Below, piece after piece: positions 9,901-18,896 of a stretch of DNA of 64,000 nt. Each line of letters opens with the position of its first letter. Position 1 is the first letter of the stretch. The notes below the pieces were generated by a model that worked only from the letters and a program-made list of their open reading frames with translations, searched no databases and was not told the DNA's origin. This DNA is from Glycomyces dulcitolivorans (GTDB lineage: Bacteria > Actinomycetota > Actinomycetes > Mycobacteriales > Micromonosporaceae): positions 28,646 to 92,645 of the forward strand of contig NZ_QFRW01000054.1 of NCBI RefSeq assembly GCF_003265355.1, read 5' to 3'. The position numbers were made by a program, and so were the translations under genes.

Positions 9901-10725
9901 CACAAGGTCGCGGACCGGTAGGAACACGGATTCGCCGTTCGCCGACACTTCGAGCTTCGTCTGGTACATCCAGGCGTTGACCGGGATCTTCCGCGGCGTC
10001 TCGCGGTCGTTGCACAAGACGAGTTCGATGGCGGCGCGGCCGTGCGCGGGATCGTCGTAACGGTCGACATGGAGGGAAACTGTGTCCCGCAGGTGAAATT
10101 CTCTGGTTTCACCGTGGATCAGATCGGCCAGGCGGATCTCCGTCGGGATGTCGAAGTCCTCGCGCTTGTACCGACGACCGGACTTCGGATGCGGGGTCCG
10201 CTCTGTGCCTTCGCCGGCATCTCTGTGGACGTTGTAGACGCCCCAGGAGGCTCGGACTTCGAAGCGCTCCAGGTCGAGTGGCACCTGAAACCGCAGGCCC
10301 ATCGATGCGGGAATCATGAGGCCGCGCTGCTGCGGGATGTCGTCGACGGTGTACTCGTCGGAATCGACGGAGCCATCATTCACACTCGCCATGGGTACAC
10401 CGCGGCTGATCTCGGCGTCGGTCTCGTCGCCGATGTCCATCGCGGGATGGTCCTCGTCGGCGTCGGTCGGCGGCGTCTTGCCAGCCTCGATCTTGGACGG
10501 GGCGATCCGGCCGATGAGATATGCGGCGTCGGGGGTTCCGTCAAGGATTTCTTCTCTGGGGTTCTGCGGCTCACCGTTGAAGATGCCGCCGGCCGGACCG
10601 AGAAGTTCGCGCTCAAGGATGTCGGCGAGATTCTCGCGGGCGGTCCAGGACTTGCCGTCGGGAGGGAGCTTGATCTCGTAGGATGAACGGCCGTCGCCAT
10701 TCGAGTCCACCGGCACGCGATTCAT
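6940..10725 (-). CDS. drmA: DISARM helicase DrmA
   Basis: The protein has 1261 residues. ATG 10725 overlaps the methylase stop. It is an SF2 helicase with Walker A FFPTGGGKTEAYLGL near residue 508, a DELH box (VIQDELHLITGSLG) near 767, and a motif VI region with YIQATSRVGRD near 1040, where the usual Q/R-GR-GR pattern is changed to ATSRVGRDPGRPG as in DrmA-type helicases. A CPWCGEK zinc knuckle lies between the helicase lobes. The roughly 500-residue N-terminal part is beta-rich. In DISARM the DrmA-DrmB complex loads on DNA ends and is partly autoinhibited; that comes from work on the family, not from this sequence. Confidence 0.93.
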   Translation of the reverse strand: MNRVPVDSNGDGRSSYEIKLPPDGKSWTARENLADILERELLGPAGGIFNGEPQNPREEILDGTPDAAYLIGRIAPSKIEAGKTPPTDADEDHPAMDIGDETDAEISRGVPMASVNDGSVDSDEYTVDDIPQQRGLMIPASMGLRFQVPLDLERFEVRASWGVYNVHRDAGEGTERTPHPKSGRRYKREDFDIPTEIRLADLIHGETREFHLRDTVSLHVDRYDDPAHGRAAIELVLCNDRETPRKIPVNAWMYQTKLEVSANGESVFLPVRDLVTDADWTPDADGEIRRLDLQYRNRLEFAQGRTCSAGWETEWDLAPEGDARARRAKRVWTTWLPVCETPQTAAQEVSGVLLDMSKLAKAEPTELASGLRPIVDGYRAWLGDREVQAAELPAHLRDEAIDAVAEAQLVHRELADGLEFLLADADAQRCFRFMNQAMAAQRIQSQVAAIRAEDLSVSIEEARDQVLAGEFPHHWRTFQLAFIITQIHMMTDPTWENRSGNLARAQLLFFPTGGGKTEAYLGLAAFTFAIRRLQGVVERKAGPLNGNAGVAVIMRYTLRLLTSQQFQRATALICAAESVRLGDTETWGTEPFRIGLWVGTSVSPKRFDEANDDIKKAVTSKSDAHRLTVLQIQRCPWCGEKIELSNVKPDPIERRVRVYCGDELAECPFSEGGEAEEGLPVLTVDEEIYRLAPAFVIATVDKFARLAREGEAASLFGYVAKHCDRHGYVHADYANCDVTGNGRHPQKGSHPAARVRPVGRLRPPDLVIQDELHLITGSLGTTVGLFETAVDTAAEWVTADGKLVRPLLVASTATARNAPDQVKALYGRGTTIFPPQVIDAGDTYFSKELPVTEKTPGRRYIGVSTTGVRLTSAEIRVSEVLMAAGQLLLNTGQANEADPYMTLVGYFSATRELAGMARFLGDDIQTLLQQGREWSKLPRRTGTAGGHLHAAELTSRIASSDVGASLDQMALPFDPAFDSTTAKRERGRAYGQGKTLAQRDRLPLDTVLATSMLQVGVDITRLGLMLVVGQPKNTAEYIQATSRVGRDPGRPGLIVALGNWARPRDLAHFETFRHYHETFYSQVEALSVTPFSQTSLDRGLDGVLVSAARVLQADRPIGLSPERSAGRIETEQEFVLRLIDVLCDRVARASDVDTATRARDRLEKRLGDWLRRRKQLHLERRALVYDRVSDESRMGSLMISPENARSMADRRDIGPFTVPNSMREVQPEINLLVSPIKENLFDRGEDDPDWEAQRPPKGASA

Positions 10726-13700
10726 TCCTCATCTTCCTCTGCATCGACGGTGGGGGTCTCGCCTTGGAGGGCGGCTCTCCGGTGGTTCTCCTTGAGAAGC
10801 CGATCGAAGACCTCGACCCTGGCTTCTCTGGAGAGGGTGAATCGAGTCATTCGGCGGTATTCGTGGAAGCCGTGGTCGGGGTTAATGTCGGCCCAGTCGT
10901 AGGCAGCGAGGACAGCTCGGTCGAGCTCGACGTGAATCTCGCGGAGGCGGGCGACATCGGAGTCGATAGAGTGCCTGACCTCTGGGTCATTGACGAGGTT
11001 GTAGAGCTTGGTAAGGCCAAGACTGCGGCGAAGCATGATCTCTCGGCGCTCGGTGTCGAGGGTTCGACCGAACAAATGAAGGTTGTTGGATTCATTCGGA
11101 AATGGGAAATTCAAGAAGACATCAGAGGGCGTGTATCGAACGTCGGTGCGCATCGAAGATGCGTATTTGATCGCCCAGAGCTGATGCAGGCTTGAAGAGA
11201 AAACTGCCTGGTCAGAGTATGAGCAGGTGACAAATACTCCAACAGCATCACTAAAGACCTGCCCCGCCGGGACTCGCAATGGCATAACAGTGTTGCTTAC
11301 TCGCGAAATAACCAACACTTCGTCAAAAGACTGGATAGCCTTTCGCAGAGCCGGACGCGATCGAAGGAATCTCCACCAAGGATAATCACGGACAGCTTTA
11401 GGTTTGCGCAAGCGCTCAGGTTTGACTACTTGCTCGACTCGCTCAAATGGCAACAAGAATTGAGCGGCCTCGAGTTCAGTCTTCTCATTGAAATCGATGA
11501 CCCATCTTGAAGCCGAGTTGTCGGGGCGCTGGTTCAAGTCTTCGCCGTTGAGATACAGGAACAGAACTTCCCTATTCGAAGGGTCGGCCTCCATCCAAAC
11601 AGCAGCTTCCTCTGGCTCGATCACGAACCCCAATCCCAGAACAATGCAGCCCTGGAACGCGATATTTGCGTTTTCGCTAAGTCTCTCTGGATGTCGCTCA
11701 CGGCCTCTCGCAGGATCGAGCATAGGAATAATCCAGTCGGTCGGCTTTTCATCAGCGATCCGCTTCACACCCTCGGAAACCGGACCGAATGTACCCCACA
11801 CCGCCGCGAATTCGAGGTTCACGGTCTTGACCGGCCATCTTCGGCTTTGGATGGACCGTGTGATGGTGAAGCCGCCGGCTTCGAGCCGGTCGAGGCCGAT
11901 TTCTCGGGTGTCACCTTGTGCGATCGTGTTGGTGGCAATCAGTCCGAGGTTTCCTGTCTCAGTCAACAACTGCTCCGCGCGCAGGAAGAAGTAAGCGACG
12001 AGGTCGGAACTACCTTTCTGGCCTCCGGCTAGTATGTTGACAAACCAGTCGCGAGTTGTCGTCCCAATCGCACCCGTAATTTTCTGGCCGCCCATGTACG
12101 GAGGGTTACCGACAACGGCATCGAAGCCGCCGTGATCAACCATCACGTCCGGAGCCGCCAGTACCCAGTGAAGCGGCTTCCACCTCTTGTAGTCAGTGTC
12201 AACCGTCGGCGTGAGTCCGGCTTCAAGAATATCGTCAAGCAGCGTGCGGTCGGCTTCACCCTTCTTCGGGTATGCCTGTCCCACAGCGATGCGAAGTCTC
12301 TCGTAAGCCTCCTTGAGCTTCTTGCCGGACTTTCCACCAAGCTGCAATCCGGCAGCGATCACGCCGTCCGCGATATCGGACAGCTTTTCGGTGAGTTCAC
12401 GCTGGCGCACCACTTGCCGTCGCTTCGCCGCCGCAGAGCGCTGCGGATCCGAGTCGTCGACCTCGGTTGCGAGGTTGCGACGCAGGGTGGTTACCTTGAT
12501 CAGGATGTCCTTGACGTTGACGCGGTCAACGAACTTGCCCGGGTTGTTGATCGCAATGTCGAACATCGTGTCGAGTTCGGTGTTATCCGGGTCGAGGCTG
12601 ATCATCTCGATCTGCTTCGGATCGACGATGCCGAGCAGGGAGTTTCCGCAGAAGACCTTGTCGTCCACGAACGCAAACGGCAGGTCCGGGTCGAGGGAAA
12701 CCAGCCACAACGACAGCTTGCACATCTCGACTGCCAGCGGGTTGATGTCGGCGCCATACAGGCATCGGGAGACGACCTTGCGGATCGCCCGGATCTCCAG
12801 CTCGTGCCCCACCCTGGGGGTGGGCTCCTCCTTCTGCCACGCCTCGATGAGCCTGGCCGCAAGGTACCGGGCAGCCGCGACCAGGAATGCCCCTGAGCCG
12901 CACGCGATGTCGACGATCTTGAGGTCCAAGATCTCATCGCTGTCGAGCAATATCCATTGCGTCGAGTCGTCAGTCTGGTGCGGGCCCGGCCGGTACACCA
13001 GCGGCTCCAGCGCATATCTGACGACTTCCTCCGCGAGGTCTTTCGGCGTGTAGTGCGCGCCCGCGTTGGCCCGCGACGGGGTCTCAACCACGATGACACC
13101 GCCGGGCATCACCACCAGCGGCCAGCCGCGGAGGTCGCGACGAATGACGCCGATGAAGGGCCGCAACCGCTCCTGGAGCCGGGGGTCCATCGTGACAGCG
13201 CGAATCGCGGTCTCGACGTCCTCGGCCCCCGCCTTGAGCACCTTCGTCAGCGCGTTCGCGCTCGGCGGCTCGGAGGCCTTCTGGTTGTCTCTGGCCCATT
13301 TGATGATCGCGGCGGCGAGCTCGGCTTCACCGGAGTGCTTCGCGCCGAGCGCTTCGAGAACGCTCAGAGGGATCTCAGGCTCGGCGCCGGCCTTGCCGAC
13401 GAGACCGACGGTGACCTCCTCGACATTGGCGGCCGAGTAGCCGAGCAGGCCTTCGTAGATGTAACCGATCTGCTCGACGTCGATCTCACGGAAGGAGATC
13501 CGCATCGTCTCGCCCTTGACTTCGGGCTTTTGGACGGCTTGGAGCACTTCGAGCATGACCCGGTCGGAGACGGTGACGGCCAGGCCGTTGCGGCCGGCTT
13601 TGGTGAGGAACGCGGTCCGCTTGGGGTCGAAGAGGGATCCACCGTAAGCGGGCAGGCGCAGGTTCTCGAAGACCGCGCCTTCGTACAGCGCCCGTGACGT

Positions 13701-14759
13701 CGCCAGGAGCCGATGCCAGGTGATGTAGGTGCCGCCGAGGGCGCCGTGCCCTTCGTCCCGGGCCCTCTGGTCGAGCAGTTCGAACCGGTCCGAGAGACCG
13801 TATCCGGAGGCGAAGAGCTCGTTCTGAGGGAGGAGCCCGCGTTCTTCGGCGAACAGCAGGAAGACCACGCGCATCATGACGGTGACCGCGGCCTGGTAGA
13901 CAGTATCGCGTTCCGCCGGAAGCGGATCGGGTTCGCCGTTGTCGAGGGCGCGCAGCGCCGACTCAGAGAACGACTGCACCAGCAGCTCGACTGCTTGGCG
14001 GACATGCACGCCGAGGGCTTCGGTGATGTCGGCGGCATCGGCGACCGATTCGATGAAGAGTTCGCTGAGCCGGTCGGCGGCTCTGCCGCCGATGAGGTGC
14101 TGGCGGCTCAGGAGCTTCGCGAATGCTGCGATCGCCTGGGGCTCTTCGATCCACAGGTGCGCGTCGGTAATGCCCGAGGCGGTTCGAAGGTTCGGCTGGG
14201 CGCTGACGACGGCCCACCAGCGCCCGTCGGTGACGACACCGATCGGTACGTCAGAGGTGCGCAGGAGTTCGCTCATCCGGTCGATCGGGCTGGCGTTCCA
14301 GCCGTCTGTGAATGCGTCGCGGAGTGACTCGACGGGGTCGCATACGAGGGTGAGCGCCCCGATTTGCCCGCCGCGGACGAGCCCGCCGCTCGGGGTGACG
14401 ATCACGGAACGGTTCGGGGACTTCACCTCGATTTCGGCGAGCGCGGCCGAGTCTGCGGCGGCATACGAAGCGCCCCAGCCGAAGAGGTCGCGGATGACGG
14501 TCTCGACCCAGGTGTCGCGGGCTTCGCGGTAGTGGTCGAGTGAGGCTTCGTCCTTTTCGCGGTCGAACCGGTCCCAGGCGGCCTCGAAGGCGGGGAGGGC
14601 CGCCCGAAGTGACGCGCGGGGTTCAGCGGCGATCGCGGGGATGCCGGCCGGCCAGACGCGTTTGAGCACTGGCAACGATAGGAAGGGGCCCTCGGCTTCG
14701 ACCAGGTCAAGCCAGAGGCGGTGCAGCTCTTCGGGTTTGACGGGTCGGCGTTGCTTCAT
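10722..14759 (-). CDS. drmMI: DISARM class 1 adenine-N6 methyltransferase DrmMI
   Basis: The protein has 1345 residues. ATG 14759 overlaps the drmD stop. It is an Eco57I/type IIG-like methylase: SAM motif VDIACGSGAFLVAAARYL near residue 616 and catalytic VVGNPPYMGG (NPPY, N6-adenine) near 882. Ahead of these is a helical N-terminal half containing RVVFLLFAEERG, a segment also seen in the second island's methylase. The C-terminal third, the likely target-recognition region (about 11.0-12.0 kb), is clearly less GC-rich than the rest. Class 1 DISARM uses DrmMI to mark host DNA as self. The recognition sequence cannot be read from the protein. Confidence 0.92.
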   Translation of the reverse strand: MKQRRPVKPEELHRLWLDLVEAEGPFLSLPVLKRVWPAGIPAIAAEPRASLRAALPAFEAAWDRFDREKDEASLDHYREARDTWVETVIRDLFGWGASYAAADSAALAEIEVKSPNRSVIVTPSGGLVRGGQIGALTLVCDPVESLRDAFTDGWNASPIDRMSELLRTSDVPIGVVTDGRWWAVVSAQPNLRTASGITDAHLWIEEPQAIAAFAKLLSRQHLIGGRAADRLSELFIESVADAADITEALGVHVRQAVELLVQSFSESALRALDNGEPDPLPAERDTVYQAAVTVMMRVVFLLFAEERGLLPQNELFASGYGLSDRFELLDQRARDEGHGALGGTYITWHRLLATSRALYEGAVFENLRLPAYGGSLFDPKRTAFLTKAGRNGLAVTVSDRVMLEVLQAVQKPEVKGETMRISFREIDVEQIGYIYEGLLGYSAANVEEVTVGLVGKAGAEPEIPLSVLEALGAKHSGEAELAAAIIKWARDNQKASEPPSANALTKVLKAGAEDVETAIRAVTMDPRLQERLRPFIGVIRRDLRGWPLVVMPGGVIVVETPSRANAGAHYTPKDLAEEVVRYALEPLVYRPGPHQTDDSTQWILLDSDEILDLKIVDIACGSGAFLVAAARYLAARLIEAWQKEEPTPRVGHELEIRAIRKVVSRCLYGADINPLAVEMCKLSLWLVSLDPDLPFAFVDDKVFCGNSLLGIVDPKQIEMISLDPDNTELDTMFDIAINNPGKFVDRVNVKDILIKVTTLRRNLATEVDDSDPQRSAAAKRRQVVRQRELTEKLSDIADGVIAAGLQLGGKSGKKLKEAYERLRIAVGQAYPKKGEADRTLLDDILEAGLTPTVDTDYKRWKPLHWVLAAPDVMVDHGGFDAVVGNPPYMGGQKITGAIGTTTRDWFVNILAGGQKGSSDLVAYFFLRAEQLLTETGNLGLIATNTIAQGDTREIGLDRLEAGGFTITRSIQSRRWPVKTVNLEFAAVWGTFGPVSEGVKRIADEKPTDWIIPMLDPARGRERHPERLSENANIAFQGCIVLGLGFVIEPEEAAVWMEADPSNREVLFLYLNGEDLNQRPDNSASRWVIDFNEKTELEAAQFLLPFERVEQVVKPERLRKPKAVRDYPWWRFLRSRPALRKAIQSFDEVLVISRVSNTVMPLRVPAGQVFSDAVGVFVTCSYSDQAVFSSSLHQLWAIKYASSMRTDVRYTPSDVFLNFPFPNESNNLHLFGRTLDTERREIMLRRSLGLTKLYNLVNDPEVRHSIDSDVARLREIHVELDRAVLAAYDWADINPDHGFHEYRRMTRFTLSREARVEVFDRLLKENHRRAALQGETPTVDAEEDEE

Positions 14760-17700
14760 CGGCGCGCCTTCGACCGCTCGGCGTCCTCAGGTGTCAGCGC
14801 GAAGATCACGGCCGCTCCGGTCAGATGCGGCTGGACATCCGTGTACCGGGCTTCGATCGCGGCGCGTTCGAGTTCTTTCTGCCGGTCGAGGTCGTGCAGC
14901 CGGTCCTCCATGGCCCGCAGGTCTGCTCGCAGCTGCTTCTCCTGCTCCCTGTCCAGGTCGGCTTCGCCGCGGTGGTCGACGCCGAAGAGGGCTTCGGACT
15001 GCTCTTTTAGTGCCCGCCCCAACCGGCCCACCGAGTCGTTGAGGTTGGCCCGGAACGCTTTGAAGATCTCCTCGGAGCGGTCGAGGTCGGCGTCTTTGCG
15101 TTTGCCCAAGTCGGCCTGGACCTGTTCTCTGCGCTTCCTGGCCTTGTCCTTCATCGCGTCGAGCAGTCTGGTGCGGAGCCGGGAGTCCTCCGCGTTCCAG
15201 TTCTCGGCGAGCGCGGCCAAGACGGCGGGCTCGGCCAGGCGCAATCGTTCCCGGTCGAGCGCCTGGTCGAGCGCCTGCTCGGTCCGGGCCTGCGCCAGCG
15301 GCCTGCCATTGAGGCGAAGGCCAGTGAGGAACACCTCCTCGTGCAGCCGCAGGCCGCCGCGACCGACGAGGACCAAACGCCCCATGGCCGCGACGCAGGA
15401 TTCGTCGAGTCCTTCGACGACGGTGGCGGTCACCCGGTGCAGGAGGGAGTCGCCACCGAAGAGTTCGGCCCGCAGGAACCGGGTAGCCCGCTGCATGACG
15501 GCATGGCCGAGGTGGAGGTAGACAACGTCGGGGCGTGCGGCCGCGATCTTGCCGTTGAAGGTGATCGGTCGAGGGTTGTCGGGGTCGAGACGTGTGGCGA
15601 GCCCGGCGAGCGTCGGCTGCCAGGACGCGTCGAGTCGCGGGATGCGGAAGAGGCCGTCGACGTCGGTGGCTTCGTCACCGGAGTGGTTCTCCACCGGGAT
15701 CAGCGCGGGCTGGCCGCTCAGTTCGAACGCAGTGTCGATGACGCGGCGCGCGTTCGCCGACGTCCAGTGCATGGCCGCCCGGGTCCGCTCGTGGTCGTCG
15801 GAGAGCCTGGCCAGTTCGCGATTCAGTTCAGCGCTGCCCGCAAGCGCCCGACCGATGACTTCGCTGCCGATCTCCGGTGCGACCTTGGCCCTCTTGCGGT
15901 TCGGCGTGGAAGCGAAGTGGCCCTCGACCTCAGCATCGATGTCGGCGACCTGGTTGACGGAACCGAGATCGGCAGCGACGGTACCGACCTTTTCGGCGAT
16001 ACGGCCCATGAAGTCGGCGTCAGCGGCATAGGTCGTGGAAGTCTGCACGGGCCGGAACTGGCGGATCTCCGGAGTGTGCGGCTGCCCGTACCGGTCGATC
16101 CGGCCGATGCGCTGTTCGAGGCGGGAGGGGTTGAACGGAATATCGTAATTGACGAGCCGGTGGCAGTGCGCCTGCAAGTCGATGCCCTCGCCGGCGGAGT
16201 CGGTCGCGAGCAGCACCCGGACCCGGTCCTTCTCCGGCCGGGCCGAGAAGCGGGCCCGGATCTGCTCGCGGTCCTCGTGCGGGGTCGACCCCTGTATGAC
16301 GGCAAGCCGGTCACCGAACCCGGCCTGCTCCAGGTTCCCCTTGATCCAGTCGACGGTCGCGGCGTACTCGGAGAAGACGACGACCCGTTCGTCGTTCCAT
16401 CGCTTCCCGTCCGGGCGACAGACGGCGTCAAGGTAGCCGATCAGAGCAGAGAGCTTCGAGTCGGGACGATGCTGGAACCCCCGTCCCCATTGGACGAGCG
16501 AATCGATCTCGGCCCTGGAGGCCGCCGACAGCGGGGCGCTGGCTTTACCCGCGCGCAGCGTCTCCGCCTCAGGATGGTCGGCCTCTCCTTCCTCCTCGTC
16601 GGCCTGGCCCGAGCCGAGCACGTCCTGGAAGTAGTCCTTGTTCTCGTCGAACCTGCCCGCCGGAGACCCGTCGGCGAACTGCTGCAAGGTCAAGGCGAAT
16701 GACCACGGGCTGGACAGGAACCGCTTCTTGAGGAGCATCGACATGATGTCCCCGGCGCGGCCCTTGCCGTTCCGGCGGGCGGATGCGGTGAGGATCCGCT
16801 CCAACTCCGCGAAGTGCTCCTGCTCATCGGCGGTAGGGTCGAAATGGATGGACTCCAGTCTGCGGGGCTTAAAATCCTTCTCTTTGATCTGCGTCTTGAG
16901 ACGCCGGACGGCGACCTCTGCGAGCGCGTTCTCATCGAGGTTGGCGCCGCGCGCGAACCGGCGGTCGTCGATCATCTCCAAGAGGGCGGTGAACGACTCG
17001 CTGTAGCCGTTGTGCGGGGTGGCCGAGAGGAACAGCCGGTGCTCGCACTTCTCGGCGAGCGCCCGCGTGGCGGTCGTCCGCTGGCTGTCCACCGCGTAGC
17101 CACGAGCTCCCGCGACGGTATTGGGACTTGCGGGGGCGACGTGGTGGGCTTCGTCGACGACCAGGGCGTCGAAGGCGTATCGGCGTCCGTCCTCATCGGC
17201 GCGAGTGTCGGCGTAGATCTCGCGGAGGAGGCGCTGGGCCCGGATCGTCGGAAGCCACGGCATGCTCACGATGACCCGGGGGAAAAGCCGGAACGGATTC
17301 GCGGCCAGGCCGTGGCTGCGCCTGATCCGCGCCATGAGGGCGCTGTCAACGATCGTGAAGTCGAGACCGAACTTGTCGCGCATCTCGTCCTGCCATTTCA
17401 GCCGCAGGCTGGGCGGGCACACGACGATGACGGACTTGGCGCGCTGGCGGAGCAGGAGTTCCTGGACGACCAGGCCGGCTTCCACGGTTTTTCCCAGACC
17501 GACGTCGTCCGAAAGAAGTAGGTTTGTCCGGGATGAGTTGAGGGCGCGACGCAGGGGTTCGAGCTGGTAGGCCTCGATGTTCACCCCGGAGCGGAAGGGC
17601 GACTGGTAGGCGTCGGAGCGGGCGGAGGTGACGGTGCCCCAGCGGACGGCGTCGACGAAGGCCGCGAGCCGGTTGGGATCATCGAACGTCTCGGGGCTGA

Positions 17701-17977
17701 GGCTCTCGCGCAGTCCGTGCGCCTGGAGCAGTCCGTGGCCCACTTCGATCTCCCAGACGACCCGCAGCTCGGAGCCCAGCTGGTCCTCGGAGAGGGATTG
17801 CAGACCGACGACCTGGGTCGTTCTCAGCGGAGGCCCGGACCCGGGCACCGCGGGGGCGGGCTGCTCTCGGACGTCGGTCACGGCCCAGGTCGATCCGCGG
17901 ACCGAAACCACCTGGCCGAGTTCGGGGATCTCGGCCTGCATGTCGGTATGGAGATGTTCTGCCGCCTGATTCGCCAC
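14756..17977 (-). CDS. drmD: DISARM SNF2-like helicase DrmD
   Basis: The start is GTG 17977 with AAGGAG 7 bases upstream; 1073 residues. It is a SWI2/SNF2-type SF2 ATPase: DDVGLGKTVEAGLVVQELLL near 155, VVDEAHHVAP near 272, VVVFSEYAATVDW in lobe 2, SAGEGIDLQAHC and RLEQRIGRIDRYGQ near 622. A charged coiled-coil tail follows (KARKRREQVQADLGKRKD and on). A short beta domain at the N-terminus (VVSVRGSTWAVTDVRE) recurs in the SNF2 helicase at 32821. DrmD is the marker gene of class 1 DISARM. It is first in the operon, with the promoter presumably in 17978-18238. Confidence 0.92.
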   Translation of the reverse strand: MANQAAEHLHTDMQAEIPELGQVVSVRGSTWAVTDVREQPAPAVPGSGPPLRTTQVVGLQSLSEDQLGSELRVVWEIEVGHGLLQAHGLRESLSPETFDDPNRLAAFVDAVRWGTVTSARSDAYQSPFRSGVNIEAYQLEPLRRALNSSRTNLLLSDDVGLGKTVEAGLVVQELLLRQRAKSVIVVCPPSLRLKWQDEMRDKFGLDFTIVDSALMARIRRSHGLAANPFRLFPRVIVSMPWLPTIRAQRLLREIYADTRADEDGRRYAFDALVVDEAHHVAPASPNTVAGARGYAVDSQRTTATRALAEKCEHRLFLSATPHNGYSESFTALLEMIDDRRFARGANLDENALAEVAVRRLKTQIKEKDFKPRRLESIHFDPTADEQEHFAELERILTASARRNGKGRAGDIMSMLLKKRFLSSPWSFALTLQQFADGSPAGRFDENKDYFQDVLGSGQADEEEGEADHPEAETLRAGKASAPLSAASRAEIDSLVQWGRGFQHRPDSKLSALIGYLDAVCRPDGKRWNDERVVVFSEYAATVDWIKGNLEQAGFGDRLAVIQGSTPHEDREQIRARFSARPEKDRVRVLLATDSAGEGIDLQAHCHRLVNYDIPFNPSRLEQRIGRIDRYGQPHTPEIRQFRPVQTSTTYAADADFMGRIAEKVGTVAADLGSVNQVADIDAEVEGHFASTPNRKRAKVAPEIGSEVIGRALAGSAELNRELARLSDDHERTRAAMHWTSANARRVIDTAFELSGQPALIPVENHSGDEATDVDGLFRIPRLDASWQPTLAGLATRLDPDNPRPITFNGKIAAARPDVVYLHLGHAVMQRATRFLRAELFGGDSLLHRVTATVVEGLDESCVAAMGRLVLVGRGGLRLHEEVFLTGLRLNGRPLAQARTEQALDQALDRERLRLAEPAVLAALAENWNAEDSRLRTRLLDAMKDKARKRREQVQADLGKRKDADLDRSEEIFKAFRANLNDSVGRLGRALKEQSEALFGVDHRGEADLDREQEKQLRADLRAMEDRLHDLDRQKELERAAIEARYTDVQPHLTGAAVIFALTPEDAERSKARR

Positions 17978-18054
17978 GGGGCCGCTCCTTCAGGATCACC
18001 GCAGGCCGGCAGGGCGTTCGAGGGGAAGCGAAGCCGTTTCCAGACCCGCGGTCG

Positions 18055-18083
18055 ATTTTAACAAGAACAGCAGGAATGAAGAA
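18055..18083 (-). promoter_or_regulatory. Weak promoter candidate for the drmD operon
   Basis: In the 261-base gap before drmD the minus strand carries TAAAAT at 18060-18055 as a possible -10 and TTCTTC at 18083-18078 as a poor -35, 17 bases apart. This would give a leader of about 70 bases. The gap is the only AT-richer spot upstream of drmD. The -35 match is poor, so this is tentative. Confidence 0.3.
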
Positions 18084-18238
18084 CCCCTCAGTTACAGAAA
18101 GATGCGACACCGTGACCGATGGCAGGGTGAGGACCGCCTTCTCGATCTTGTTGCAACCAAGCGGGTCCCGTCGTTCGAGATCACGCGCCGTACCCCTCGG
18201 AAGCGCGGCAGCGCCGAGTTCCCGACGCTCCCGCGGGT

Positions 18239-18535
18239 TCAGCCGTCGCACTCCTTGAACATGTGGTCCTTCAATCTCCAGAGGTCGATGGCGTGGTCGA
18301 GGACGGCGAGGGTTCGGGTCGGGTCGCCTTGGCGGATCCAGGCGAGGCCCGTCGGAGCGGGGACCAGGCGCGGGAGGCCGTCGAGGTGGGTGACTCGGCC
18401 GAGGAGCGTGTTCTCCATGTCGGCGAACGTGACGCGCAGGCTCGGCTGGTGCCAGACCCACGCGAAGCTGAGGCCGGCCTGGTCTACTTCGGCCATGCCG
18501 AGGACGGGGAGCCGGTCGATGAAGTGAAGGGTCAT
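18239..18535 (-). CDS. Hypothetical 98-aa protein
   Basis: The chosen start is ATG 18535 (MTLHFIDRLPVLGMAEVDQ), which overlaps the stop of the upstream 92-aa gene; the frame stays open further upstream but that part is Arg/Pro-rich shadow. The protein is soluble, Trp-containing (FAWVWHQPSLRV, LAWIRQGDP, AIDLWRLKDHMFKECDG), with no known motif. It is the last of a packed run of four tiny genes wedged between the two large defence operons, all reading the same way. Function not recognised. Confidence 0.6.
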   Translation of the reverse strand: MTLHFIDRLPVLGMAEVDQAGLSFAWVWHQPSLRVTFADMENTLLGRVTHLDGLPRLVPAPTGLAWIRQGDPTRTLAVLDHAIDLWRLKDHMFKECDG

Positions 18536-18810
18536 CCGTCGACCTCCGCTTCGTGGCGGGCAGCGTGGGCCCAGATCTGGGCGGCGTGGTGCTTCGCCGT
18601 GCGGCGCAGCTCGGCGGGCCATTCGGCGCGGTAGAGGTGGAGTCTGGCGAAGCGGGAGCCGATCCGGTTGATGTAGCCCAGGTCAACGGCCGGTTCGGGT
18701 GCGATGCGCCGCAACCGGACCGAGGTGGTGGAGCCGCCGGCGAGCTGGTAGACCTCGATGCGGCGGTGTTCGAGGGTGAAGCGGCCCAGGACGATGCGTT
18801 CCGGATTCAT
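18532..18810 (-). CDS. Hypothetical 92-aa protein
   Basis: Start ATG 18810 overlaps the stop of the tiny frame upstream (ATGA) and its own stop overlaps the next gene, so the run is translationally coupled. The first half is beta-rich (IVLGRFTLEHRRIEVYQL) and the C-terminal half is a basic helix (ARLHLYRAEWPAELRRTAKH). No zinc or nucleotide motif is seen. Not recognised. Confidence 0.6.
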   Translation of the reverse strand: MNPERIVLGRFTLEHRRIEVYQLAGGSTTSVRLRRIAPEPAVDLGYINRIGSRFARLHLYRAEWPAELRRTAKHHAAQIWAHAARHEAEVDG

Positions 18811-18896
18811 GCCGCACCGCCCCACGAGAAGCCGATGAGGGTGGTGAGGACGTCGCGGAGCGGGTCGGAGTTGATCTTCGAGGCGAGCAGCTTCAC
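18807..18896 (-). pseudogene. 29-codon frame, probable C-terminal half of a frameshifted small zinc-ribbon protein
   Basis: GTG 18896 overlaps the stop of the 54-aa gene (GTGA) and the stop overlaps the 92-aa gene start (ATGA). The peptide VKLLASKINSDPLRDVLTTL continues naturally, in another frame, from the upstream gene: reading back past the GTG gives HGCPKRRSA, which would complete a Cys-x2-Cys ... His-x-Cys set begun by CEWC in the 54-aa gene. One extra G in the TGGGCG run would join the two into a protein of about 83 residues. It could instead be a genuine coupled mini-gene. Confidence 0.45.
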